Assembly (NCBI GenBank): GCA_963821885.1
Contig: CAWGFN010000004.1
Coordinates: 186,001-250,000 of the forward strand
From: Oleiagrimonas sp963821885
GTDB lineage: Bacteria; Pseudomonadota; Gammaproteobacteria; Xanthomonadales; Rhodanobacteraceae
Length of the DNA stretch: 64,000 nucleotides
Direction: 5' to 3'
Part shown: in pieces, positions 57,801 to 64,000 of the stretch
Layout: each line of letters opens with the position of its first letter
Numbering within the stretch: position 1 is the first letter of the stretch
Program-made: the position numbers and the translations under genes
The notes under the pieces: model-generated
Databases searched by the model: none
What the model was told of the DNA's origin: nothing
What the model saw: only the letters and a program-made list of their open reading frames with translations

Positions 57801-60004
57801 ACCACGGTCAGGCTCAACGGCACGCGCAGCGTGGTATTCCAGTTGATGGTGGTCGTGCGTTGGCTGGATGTTCCGGACCCTTCGGTCAACACGTCAAGGA
57901 GGCCGTTGTCATCGTGCGTGGTCAGAGTGACGTTGCCGTTGAAATCGGTCCTCGATGCCATGTAACCATTGGCATCAAACGTCTGAACCTGATTGGGCTG
58001 GTCGCAATCGGGTCCGCATGGATTGCTGACGCTGCTGGGGTAGTGAATGTTGTGCGGTTTTGCATACCCCATGTCCACCGTAACTTGGTTGGGGTAGGTA
58101 ATGGACGTTGATCCATCGGTGTTGTAGACGACCTGCGTCTGGTCGGCGCCACCGGCGAGATGCGAGGACGTGGCCTTTCCCTGCGCGTTATAGGTGATCG
58201 TGGCATATCGCGTACCGGACTCGTCGATCACGCCGGTCAACGCGTGCGGCAAATCGGCGCCTCCTGTCTGCGCGCTCTCGTCATACAAGAACTGACGCGA
58301 ACTCTGGTCCGGGTAACTCACGGTACTTAGATTGCCGGCGGCATCGTATCCGTAACCTAGCGAGCTACCGTCTGGTTCCTTGACGCTTATGATGTTGGCG
58401 TCTGCGTTGTACGCGATGCTTAGGACGCGCCCAGCTGGACTAGTGACGCCAATCAGCAGACCGGCCTGCGGAGCTACCGTGGTGGGGGTGGACGTCGTGC
58501 TGTAGTCGAGTTGGGTGACCTGTCCGGCGAAATTCGTGATGGTCTGCAATTGCCCCTTGGCGTTGTAATGCTCCGTTTCACGCGTAGATGCAACAAAGTA
58601 GTCCCAACCGGAAGGCGCGCCGTTCGTGTCGACTTGCTCGGTCAAACTGTCCGCAATGTCCGGATCGGACACCCATTGGCCAGCATTAAGGTGGAACGGA
58701 AGCTGTTTGCCATCTTGCCTGAACATCACCACGGAGGTGGGCGCCGTACCCGCCGGGTAGGAGATACTGCGGTCATAGTTGTCTCGCCAGTGCTGGCCGA
58801 TATGGGTCGAAACCACTGAGCCGTCGCTGTTGTAGTAGCGTTCGAAGCTCAGCCCGCGCAATGATGCATCGACATCGTCTCGGTACTCATTGCCGGTTGC
58901 CGTATTGATCGGGTCACCAACTTGCGCATGATCGGAGCAGTTCTTCTTCTTGCAGTGGCGCTCCGCGCCAAGATCCTCGTTCGGCTTGAAGCTGCCACCC
59001 GGCACTGCAGTCATAGAGTTGATGGTGTAGGCCAGGCTGGACGGGATCTTGAAATGGGCGACCACGGCGCCAGTATTGATGTCGAAACGGTAGATGGTAT
59101 TGTTGCCTACATCGGCCGCGACAAAGGTCGTTGCCGTGGCCGGAGAAACGTCGTTGAGCGCAGAGCCGTCAACATGGAATCTGCGCAGGACGGCTCCATT
59201 GGCTCCCAGCATTAAGGCGTCGTCCAAAGTGCCGACCAAGATGTTGCCGTTGCTCATCTGCCTGACGACGTAGAGCAATTCATTCGACGGCGAGGTCGAC
59301 GTACTTCCGGGCTCCGGGATAAATGAATCAAGATCAGGAAGCTGGGTACCAGTACATACATCGAATTGCATGATCCGGTAGTTCTGCCCTGTGTACCGCA
59401 ACGTGCACTGGTCGCTTGCCAGGTCCGCATATTCCACGCCGCCGTAACCGCCACGATCCGTCTGGGCGAGCATGCTCGCCTTGGGATCGCCGAACGGGTC
59501 GACCTCCAGTATCGGCGCCAGCGTGCCCGCTCCCGTGACATTGGCCGGGTCCTCGCCGATGTAGGCATTGTCATCGGAATCAAACGAGATCGACCAGGGA
59601 GCGTAGTAACCACTTCCGAACGAGCCGGCTACCGTGCCGTCACTGTTGATCTTGATGACATCGTCATTCTGGTCATATGAGGTGATCTTGGCGAGGTAAA
59701 GATTGCCTTGGCTGTCGAATCGCATGCCGACATAGCTGGCATCACTGACGCCCAGATCGATGGTGTCCAGCAAGACACCATTGGAATCGTAGTGCAGGAT
59801 CTTGCTGTCCCAGGAGTATCCATATCCGTCGGTGACCGATACGACAATGTCGCCGCTCGAGAACGGCACACCGTTGGCAAGACTGGGACGCGCGAGCATC
59901 AGGCCAATCAATGCTAAGCATGTGAACATGCCGCGCGAAAAAACTCGCGAAGGAAAACCCGACCGAATGACACCCTTCGGAAAACCAAGACCTTGAATCG
60001 ACAT
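54881..60004 (-). CDS. secreted RHS/YD-repeat protein with N-terminal beta-propeller
   Basis: 1707 aa from ATG 60004 (GGAGG 8 nt upstream; the ATG at 60010 is too close to it). Signal peptide about residues 1-43. Residues 45-340 look like an NHL/SMP-30 type beta-propeller (DSNGVLLDTIDLGVS, MRFDSQGNLYLAKI). The RHS part starts at VGDPINTATGNEY (about 365). Many YD repeats follow (GYGYDAAGNLSTVSYPDQ, YDALNRVTSIQYADSS). The core ends at RYYDPSVARYTRSDPAGL. A Gly-rich 135-residue tail follows FDKSGKDP (instead of the usual DPxG). No T6SS PAAR or VgrG genes and no downstream immunity gene. Codon and base use is less GC-rich than the neighbours. Confidence 0.85.
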   Translation of the reverse strand: MSIQGLGFPKGVIRSGFPSRVFSRGMFTCLALIGLMLARPSLANGVPFSSGDIVVSVTDGYGYSWDSKILHYDSNGVLLDTIDLGVSDASYVGMRFDSQGNLYLAKITSYDQNDDVIKINSDGTVAGSFGSGYYAPWSISFDSDDNAYIGEDPANVTGAGTLAPILEVDPFGDPKASMLAQTDRGGYGGVEYADLASDQCTLRYTGQNYRIMQFDVCTGTQLPDLDSFIPEPGSTSTSPSNELLYVVRQMSNGNILVGTLDDALMLGANGAVLRRFHVDGSALNDVSPATATTFVAADVGNNTIYRFDINTGAVVAHFKIPSSLAYTINSMTAVPGGSFKPNEDLGAERHCKKKNCSDHAQVGDPINTATGNEYRDDVDASLRGLSFERYYNSDGSVVSTHIGQHWRDNYDRSISYPAGTAPTSVVMFRQDGKQLPFHLNAGQWVSDPDIADSLTEQVDTNGAPSGWDYFVASTRETEHYNAKGQLQTITNFAGQVTQLDYSTTSTPTTVAPQAGLLIGVTSPAGRVLSIAYNADANIISVKEPDGSSLGYGYDAAGNLSTVSYPDQSSRQFLYDESAQTGGADLPHALTGVIDESGTRYATITYNAQGKATSSHLAGGADQTQVVYNTDGSTSITYPNQVTVDMGYAKPHNIHYPSSVSNPCGPDCDQPNQVQTFDANGYMASRTDFNGNVTLTTHDDNGLLDVLTEGSGTSSQRTTTINWNTTLRVPLSLTVVDPSGSVVGETEWVYNTHGQVLAKCEIDPGNPNAVNYTCRQTGTTPDGVRRWTYTYCDAVDSIQCPLVGLLLTVTGPRTDLGEITSFSYYMDSATSGCGIAGGACHQPGDLQSFTDPLGHVTHIDAYDADGRIAQVTDPNGVVTALTYTARGWLASRSVGGAVMQFTYTPFGEVATVTDADGVVLNFGYDGAHRLTSIHDALGNSIQFNLDVAGNRTQEQVLDRNGNIRQSSSSTYNALGELTSVVDGLDQTVFSAGFNDSYDANGNLVHSANALGTQQVRSYDPLNRLVNVIRDAGGVDSSTANTQTTMAYDPMGRLAGVTDPDNLSTVYTFNGLSDRVSVDSPDTGASTDTHDAAGNVITHTDAEGLTSTSSYDALNRVTSIQYADSSLDVTYMYDQPGSETGCHQADYSIGHLTTMVDASGKATYCYDALGRVRVKKVRRGGHRYVTRYRYTPAGRIREIVYPSGVAVRYHYRRNGTLSKVAARHVGASQFSVIADRIRYLPFGPIHRYTLGNGQIVRRRYDANYRLTDLVSPLFKLHYTRNALGDITATGKRKGANPASESYSYDALRRLTTITEADGSTLQSYAYSPAGDRLSKIGAGLSTGGYTYANGTHHLLSVGVEPYNVDADGQTTSFQRAGQNYVFTYDARHRMATAQVGTGSVVSYVYNALGERTSKVVGAVNPVRFFYDESNHLLTRDESAGTRDYIWVGDMPVALIDTPTGESGGTDYYIIAGALGAPRLVTDAAGADVWRWSQKGNLFGEGAPVSVTGFELDLRMPGQYFDTETGLDFNLNRYYDPSVARYTRSDPAGLAGGINTYAYALNNPLYYFDKSGKDPVSALVGGFLGGTWGLVNGLIAGHSGTELLNDVADNAAEGALIGLTDGLSLVPGLVAEIGISAGIDLLHQTETGMLHGCIKINGKKLAEAVVGTLIGDNVGDWAGKAGLNTDNAAAAGSITEGLLGSAGAVGERGR

Positions 60005-60589
60005 TTCCATGTCCTCCACTCGGCCCCAGGCCGATTCCATATCGTTTTGCAGCTAGCAGCCGGAAAGCCGCGGGCTGCCACCCCCGAACGGGCTGACGTT
60101 CGCCAACCCAAATGACCACCGTATCACGCGTTTCGGGAAACGGGGCCACTGTACTCTAAGCTGCAGCGAATCAACATCTGACTGCAGCGAGCTTGATCCA
60201 TTCGGCGTGCTCTTACACGCCGTCAATGACTTATGATCGACAATACTTTGAAAATGCTTAGCGAGGCGGCTCATACAGACAATCCGGAGCATCGAGCGCC
60301 TTAGTTTCAGAGGATGCTCATCCAGTTTTCCATTGCAATCGCCTGTGCCACGTGCCATGTAAACGGCATGCAGGAACCTACCCAACACATCTGCAAGTGC
60401 ACACCGCGACAGACAAGTCCAACACCCTGCCGCCAATGAAAGCGCCGATCATCTTGCTGAAATTTGCCGCCCGCGAGCCTGTCAAAATCCGTCACCCAAA
60501 CCAGAAGCCGAGACCCGATAGATTTCGCCGCCGCGCTGCGCCAAAAACGGAACGTCCGCGATGATTTCGCGCCCGCCGTCAGTGAACGG
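60005..60589. other. gene-free, AT-richer stretch upstream of rhs
   Basis: 585 bp with clearly lower GC than the flanks. No ORF here resembles a protein. Near 60060-60110 (minus strand) a hairpin (GCAGCC...GGCTGC) lies in the rhs leader. No promoter or known riboswitch was recognised. Confidence 0.45.
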
Positions 60590-61126
60590 TCAGCGGCGGA
60601 ACTCGGCGACGATAGGCGCCGACACCAGCCGGCGGATGATCCAGCCGAACAACACGCCGAAGCCGAGGGCGAATACCGCGCCGAACACGGACACGGCAAT
60701 GAAGAACGGCTGCATGTCCGGCATGTCCGGACCCGCCTGCGCGGCGAACTGCGCATGCATCGACGAGAACATCGCCACCTGGAGGACCACGCCCAGCAGT
60801 TGCCAGAGGATGGCCAGGATCATCAGGCCGATGAAGCACAGCCGCGCCCAGTTCCAGCGCCGGAGCAAGCCGATCGCGCTCACCAGGGTGAAGCTCGACA
60901 CCAGCATGAACGCCAGGAAGAAATACTGGAAGTGGCTGGCCATGAACGCGGCCATGGGCGGCATGCCGGGCGGGGGCGCCTGCATCGCCTGGGCCACCTC
61001 GGGCGTGTGGAACACCGTGTAGACCATGATGTTCTGCAAGATCGAAATCAGCGTGGCCAGTCCCGACAGGGCGATGAACACCCAGGCGACGGCGGTGACG
61101 AAGGTCGAGCGCGGTGGATTTTCCAT
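60590..61126 (-). CDS. hypothetical four-helix membrane protein
   Basis: 178 aa with hydrophobic segments at about 11-31, 63-83, 97-117 and 143-163. Extramembrane loops are Pro/Met-rich (AMQAPPPGMPPMAAFM, GPDMPDMQPFF). I do not recognise the family. Transcribed leftward, divergent from the next gene. Confidence 0.7.
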   Translation of the reverse strand: MENPPRSTFVTAVAWVFIALSGLATLISILQNIMVYTVFHTPEVAQAMQAPPPGMPPMAAFMASHFQYFFLAFMLVSSFTLVSAIGLLRRWNWARLCFIGLMILAILWQLLGVVLQVAMFSSMHAQFAAQAGPDMPDMQPFFIAVSVFGAVFALGFGVLFGWIIRRLVSAPIVAEFRR

Positions 61127-61318
61127 GACGACAAGCTCCCTGGTGGCAGGACGGATGACACGTCCACGACGCGCCTCGTCCCGGGTCAGGGTCCTTTTCT
61201 ACACCTTTCCGGCACGCCACGCGAACACCCTTCTCCGACCTCGCGGTCCGCGTTGTTGCGGATGGCCCCCGTCGGCGCATATGGGCCGGATCGTCCATTC
61301 GTCCCAGGGGGAGCCGTC

Positions 61319-61837
61319 ATGGATGTGAGTGCCTTGATGATCGTGCGCGCCGTGCACATCCTGGTCGCGTCGCTGTGGTTCGGCGCGGGCCTGTTGCTGA
61401 CCGTGGTCGTGATGCCGGCCTTCCGTGAAGCCGGCCTCGACGGCGCATCGATGATGCAGCGCTTCAAGCAGCGCCGCCTGGCGGTCTACATGGCCTCGAT
61501 GTCGGGCCTGACCGTGCTGACCGGGCTGTGGCTTTTCTGGAAGGCCAGCAACGGCCTGGACGCGCAGGCGATGCACTCGTCCGCGGTGATGGTGCTGGGC
61601 CTGGGCGCGATCTGCGGCATGGTCGCCGCCGTGCTGGCCGGCGCCATCCTGGGCCGCGGCGCGGACGCCATGACGGACATCCTGGCATCGGCCAGCGCCC
61701 TGCCCGACGGCGCCGAGCGCGACGCCCGGCTGCATCAACTTTCAGTCATCCAGCGTCGCTTCGCGCGCGCCAGCGTGCTGGTGATCGCGCTGATGCTGCT
61801 GGCCATGGCCTGCATGACCCTGTCGCACGTGCTCTGA
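61319..61837 (+). CDS. hypothetical four-helix membrane protein (CopD-like?)
   Basis: 172 aa, four hydrophobic helices with conserved-looking RAVHILVASLWFGAGLLLTV at the start, GLTVLTGLWLFW in the middle and a last helix ASVLVIALMLLAMACMT. The His-containing first helix and architecture resemble CopD/DUF2214-type small membrane proteins, but I could not decide. ATG 61319 chosen because of the GGGGGAG upstream. Confidence 0.65.
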   Translation: MDVSALMIVRAVHILVASLWFGAGLLLTVVVMPAFREAGLDGASMMQRFKQRRLAVYMASMSGLTVLTGLWLFWKASNGLDAQAMHSSAVMVLGLGAICGMVAAVLAGAILGRGADAMTDILASASALPDGAERDARLHQLSVIQRRFARASVLVIALMLLAMACMTLSHVL

Positions 61838-61969
61838 CGCGCACCATCGGCCGAGCCCCATCCACGTCGCCCGGCCATGCGGCCAGGCGCAGATTGCCAT
61901 GACGCCAGGCCACCGAGCTGGAAGCGCCAAAGCCGGCCCGGGGTCGCTGCCGGGCTGCGACGACCTGCG

Positions 61970-62368
61970 CTACGCCATGCCCCGCAGCTTGCCCGCCACC
62001 CAGGGCGCCAGGATGACGACCAGCAGCACCAGCGGCCACAGGTTGCCCTCGCGGAAGGTGTAGGCCGCCAGGATCTCGCCCATCGGCTTGCCGCGCAGCA
62101 GCCCGAAGGCGAATTCGAAGACCAGGGTGGCGACCAGCCAGCCCAGGCCGACCCCGAGCAGCGCGCGGCCATGCGCGCGCAACCAGGGCACGCCCAGGTA
62201 GGCCACCAGCACGACCAGGGCGGAGAGGATCAGGCCACTGAGCACGAAGCCCGCGACACGGCCGAGCCCGGGTACGAGCACGGACTCGCGGAGGATGCCA
62301 TTGGCCACCGCGAGCACGAGGATGATCAGCCACAGGGCAGCGGCCTTGAGCACCATATCGACGGTCAT
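61970..62368 (-). CDS. hypothetical four-helix membrane protein
   Basis: 132 aa, four predicted helices. The segments SGLILSALVVLVAYLGVPWL and EFAFGLLRGKPMGEILAAY are notable. ATG 62368 has GGGAGGG 7 nt upstream; ATG 62374 is too close to it. Lies 148 bp beyond the terminal cassette gene and reads leftward. No attC separates it, so it is probably chromosomal. Confidence 0.65.
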   Translation of the reverse strand: MTVDMVLKAAALWLIILVLAVANGILRESVLVPGLGRVAGFVLSGLILSALVVLVAYLGVPWLRAHGRALLGVGLGWLVATLVFEFAFGLLRGKPMGEILAAYTFREGNLWPLVLLVVILAPWVAGKLRGMA

Positions 62369-62516
62369 GTTCATCCCTCCCGGAACCCGACGCATGATTC
62401 ACCCGAGCATGTTTCCCGAGACAGCTTACGAAATAGTGAGCACCTGGAAAACACAACGGCATCTACAGCTGAACCGTTCCATGCACATGGCCGTGGACGG
62501 TCGGCCAGAGGGGGCT

Positions 62517-62840
62517 TCAGTTCGACAGCACGACCGCGGCGATCAGGGATGCCGATACAAGAAACGGCAACGCCAACAGCAACAACTCGGCAATGCGCCA
62601 TCGCTGTCGGGGCGCGGGCAAACGAACGAATGCAGCAACACCCAGGCCGACGGCAACCAGGGAAAGAAAGCCCATGACCACCAACGCGAGCCCATAGGCT
62701 CCGTACAGCGGCATGCCACACACGCTGTAGGGCTGCGCGTTGGCCCACCGGTTAAAACTCCAGGAAAAATATGCCACATAAGCCGATGGCGCCAGCACCG
62801 ATACGGCAAGCACAGCAAGCGAAAAAGATCGAAGCGTCAT
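62517..62840 (-). CDS. integron cassette gene D: small membrane protein
   Basis: 107 aa, three helices (about 8-30, 45-70 and 84-106): SFSLAVLAVSVLAPSAYVAY, YGLALVVMGFLSLVAVGLG and IAELLLLALPFLVSASLIAA. I do not recognise it. Its ATG lies 14 bp after attC3, as expected for a cassette gene. No attC follows the stop at 62517, so this is the last cassette or a fixed gene next to the array. Confidence 0.7.
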   Translation of the reverse strand: MTLRSFSLAVLAVSVLAPSAYVAYFSWSFNRWANAQPYSVCGMPLYGAYGLALVVMGFLSLVAVGLGVAAFVRLPAPRQRWRIAELLLLALPFLVSASLIAAVVLSN

Positions 62841-62853
62841 GTCGGTGTCTGCG

Positions 62854-62910
62854 GCCTAACGTTTGAACGAAGCGGCACGAGTCAGCCTGCACGATTGGAT
62901 GATTTGCAAG
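62854..62910 (-). repeat. attC3, degenerate integron recombination site
   Basis: Minus strand: the R' end reads GTTAGGC with upstream CGTGCCGCTTCGTTCAAAC, matching attC2's right half. The R'' half is degraded: CTTGCAAATCATCCAA in place of CTCTAACTACTCATCCAA, so the AAC core is lost. Probably no longer a good substrate. Confidence 0.7.
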
Positions 62911-62930
62911 AAGAGCATGGCTCCGGCTGA

Positions 62931-63329
62931 CTAGACAACCAAGAGCAGCGCGAACGCCCATGTAAAGGAGACTGCCAATAAAGCACGTTGAGGGACGGTG
63001 GTGGAACGCCACGATGGAAAGTTGCGGGCGATCAGCCAAACGGAGAACAGCAATGCCGTCCAGGACGCGTGCGATGGACCAAACGCGTAATACAATCCTG
63101 AGTTGCCAGGGATTACGACAACATGACTGACAACGATGCTGAATGTTGCAAGTGTGCACAGGAGCAGCGCGACAGTGACCGCTGCCCATTTGTGTTTGAC
63201 TCCAGCTTCAAGCGAGGCACGGCTCAATCTGCCCAAGCGCCTTGAACGCAACATGAGGATCGGGATCGCCAATCCTGCGGTAAAGGTCAAGACGAGCACT
63301 ACAAGGAAAAGAAGTTCGCCTCTATCCAT
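62931..63329 (-). CDS. integron cassette gene C: four-helix membrane protein
   Basis: 132 aa with helices at about 5-27, 48-72, 88-103 and 115-131. Segments RGELLFLVVLVLTFTAGLA and AAVTVALLLCTLATFSIVV. Ends in FALLLVV. I recognise no family. It begins 20 bp after attC1 R', and its stop lies 21 bp before attC3; typical cassette layout. Cassette runs about 62860-63354 (495 bp). Confidence 0.75.
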   Translation of the reverse strand: MDRGELLFLVVLVLTFTAGLAIPILMLRSRRLGRLSRASLEAGVKHKWAAVTVALLLCTLATFSIVVSHVVVIPGNSGLYYAFGPSHASWTALLFSVWLIARNFPSWRSTTVPQRALLAVSFTWAFALLLVV

Positions 63330-63348
63330 GCCAAGAGCCCCCGTTTGC

Positions 63349-63420
63349 GCCTAACGCTTGAATTAAGGCGCCGACCGCTGGCGCAGCCAGTGGGCGGTCG
63401 GCTTGAATGAATTGTTAGCC
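63349..63420 (-). repeat. attC1 integron recombination site
   Basis: Minus strand: R'' GGCTAAC, L'' AATTCATTCAAGCCGACCGC, central loop, L' GCGGTCGGCGCCTTAATTC, R' GTTAGGC. 72 bp, imperfectly palindromic like classical aad/dfr cassette sites. The stop codon TAA of cassette gene B overlaps it. Confidence 0.9.
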
Positions 63421-63720
63421 ATCTTGCGGTACGCCACGATAGTAGACCTTGCCCGACAAGATGAAAGCTTGCGCCGAAGCCCACCCCTTGATGTCTGACT
63501 TCTTGGGTGCCTTGAAGTCCTGACCCATGAAATAGGCCTTACCGCCACAATCCGGACATTTGTATTCACGGGCCGCGTTGAACTCGGCTGTTTCTTGATT
63601 TTGACCAGCAATTTGACCAGCTGTCATGAAGCGGCTCCTGGCGGGACTGAACTGTGCGCGTTTAAAGCTCTTGCGACAGTTGAAGCACGCATACTGCATT
63701 GGAATGCCGATGTTCTTCAT
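63415..63720 (-). CDS. integron cassette gene B: zinc-ribbon protein
   Basis: 101 aa soluble protein with two CxxC knuckles, YACFNCRKSF (near residue 14) and YKCPDCGGKAYFMG (near residue 57), suggesting a zinc ribbon. C-terminal half GWASAQAFILSGKVYYRGVP. Function unknown. ATG directly follows attC2 R'. The cassette is 63355-63730 (376 bp), short and typical. Confidence 0.78.
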   Translation of the reverse strand: MKNIGIPMQYACFNCRKSFKRAQFSPARSRFMTAGQIAGQNQETAEFNAAREYKCPDCGGKAYFMGQDFKAPKKSDIKGWASAQAFILSGKVYYRGVPQDG

Positions 63721-63724
63721 TGAT

Positions 63725-63783
63725 GACTAACGCTTGAATTAAGCGGCACGCGTCAGCGTGTCCGCTTGGATGAGTAGTTAGAG
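63725..63783 (-). repeat. attC2 integron recombination site
   Basis: Minus strand: R'' CTCTAAC, L'' TACTCATCCAAGCGGACACGC, loop TGAC, L' GCGTGCCGCTTAATTCAAGC, R' GTTAGTC. 59 bp, a canonical compact attC. The TAA stop of cassette gene A overlaps R''. Confidence 0.92.
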
Positions 63784-64000
63784 CTTGCCACGACGCTTGC
63801 TATCGAGCCAGATAGTTATAACGGTGAGGCCAACAGCAGCTGCAAAGACAACATATGAAGCGATAAGCAGCTGTGACGCGCCACGGCAGTACAGCTCAGG
63901 AGATGAAAGGCTACTAGGTCCGCAATGGCCAAAGTGAAGTGAGGCCGTGCTGATTGCAGTGATGAACATGAAAACCGCTGCTAAGGCAAGAACCCCAGAG
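63778..64000 (-). CDS. integron cassette gene A: membrane protein (5' end outside window)
   Basis: At least 73 codons, frame open to the window edge, so the start may lie beyond 64000; an internal ATG is at 63969. Two hydrophobic helices (VLALAAVFMFITAI and IASYVVFAAAVGLTVITIWL) and a basic tail DSKRRGKL. No family recognised. Its stop overlaps attC2. Confidence 0.6.
   Translation of the reverse strand, partial: SGVLALAAVFMFITAISTASLHFGHCGPSSLSSPELYCRGASQLLIASYVVFAAAVGLTVITIWLDSKRRGKL

Noticed and set aside
54881..60004. Many long frames antisense to or inside rhs, uvrA, ppk and other genes
   Set aside because: They are shadows of high-GC coding genes, show no recognisable domain and lack plausible start sites.
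60060..60110. Riboswitch in the rhs leader (c-di-GMP or cobalamin type)
   Set aside because: A hairpin is present but the conserved core sequences of the known classes are not.
62000..64000. Integron integrase gene in the window
   Set aside because: No tyrosine-recombinase motif in any frame; by cassette orientation it should lie beyond 64000.

Overview
The window is about 64 kb of high-GC chromosome from a gammaproteobacterium. The gene content and orders (ispH-lspA-ileS-ribF-murJ next to rpsT; rplU-rpmA-obgE; mutL-amiC-tsaE-nnr next to queG; pcnB-folK-panBCD; dapA-bamC next to gcvR-bcp; phoBR-ppk-ppx) fit the Lysobacterales (Xanthomonadales), and so do the intergenic repeats (GGGACTC and GGGAATC heptads, GTAG-type REP palindromes). 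I cannot name a genus from the sequence alone.

Layout. 1-145 is the 5' end of a type IV pilin-like gene. 373-448 is tRNA-Thr(CGT) with its own promoter and terminator. 504-7660 is a leftward block for isoprenoid, lipoprotein, translation, flavin and peptidoglycan functions. rpsT (rightward) and rplU-rpmA-obgE (leftward) follow, separated by repeats. 10.6-17.8 kb holds a DUF2059 lipoprotein, uvrA, a thioesterase, a GOLPH3-like protein, a DUF4139 protein and a crotonase. A repeat island at 17.8-18.35 kb precedes sulfurtransferase-NUDIX-DUF1289, an FKBP, a second crotonase, a methyltransferase and a DUF1684 protein. 23.5-30 kb is mutL-amiC-tsaE-nnr with divergent queG. 30.4-34.5 kb is pcnB-folK-panB-panC-panD. 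tRNA-Glu(CTC) and a 123-bp tandem repeat precede fdxA. 35.6-39.7 kb has bamC-dapA divergent from gcvR-bcp-phoH. 39.9-44.5 kb has lpxO-like, VOC, an OxyR-box-preceded peroxiredoxin, an isocitrate dehydrogenase-like gene, AhpD-like and glutaredoxin genes. 44.7-52.2 kb is bepA followed by phosphate sensing and polyphosphate metabolism (phoB-phoR-ppk-ppx). 52.2-54.8 kb has ppiA-lpxH-yaiI and a DUF1801 protein. 54.9-60.0 kb is one large, less GC-rich secreted RHS/YD-repeat gene. 60.6-62.4 kb has three small membrane-protein genes.

The right end (about 62.5-64.0 kb) is of lower GC and contains three attC-like recombination sites separating small genes all read leftward. I interpret this as the distal end of a chromosomal integron cassette array whose integrase and attI would lie beyond position 64000. 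At least three cassettes encode small membrane proteins and one encodes a zinc-ribbon protein, none of which I recognise.

Five genes (ileS, pcnB, lpxO-like, VOC, ppk) carry an apparent single-base insertion. Because ileS is essential and all five changes are +1, I think they are mostly sequencing or assembly errors rather than real pseudogenes.
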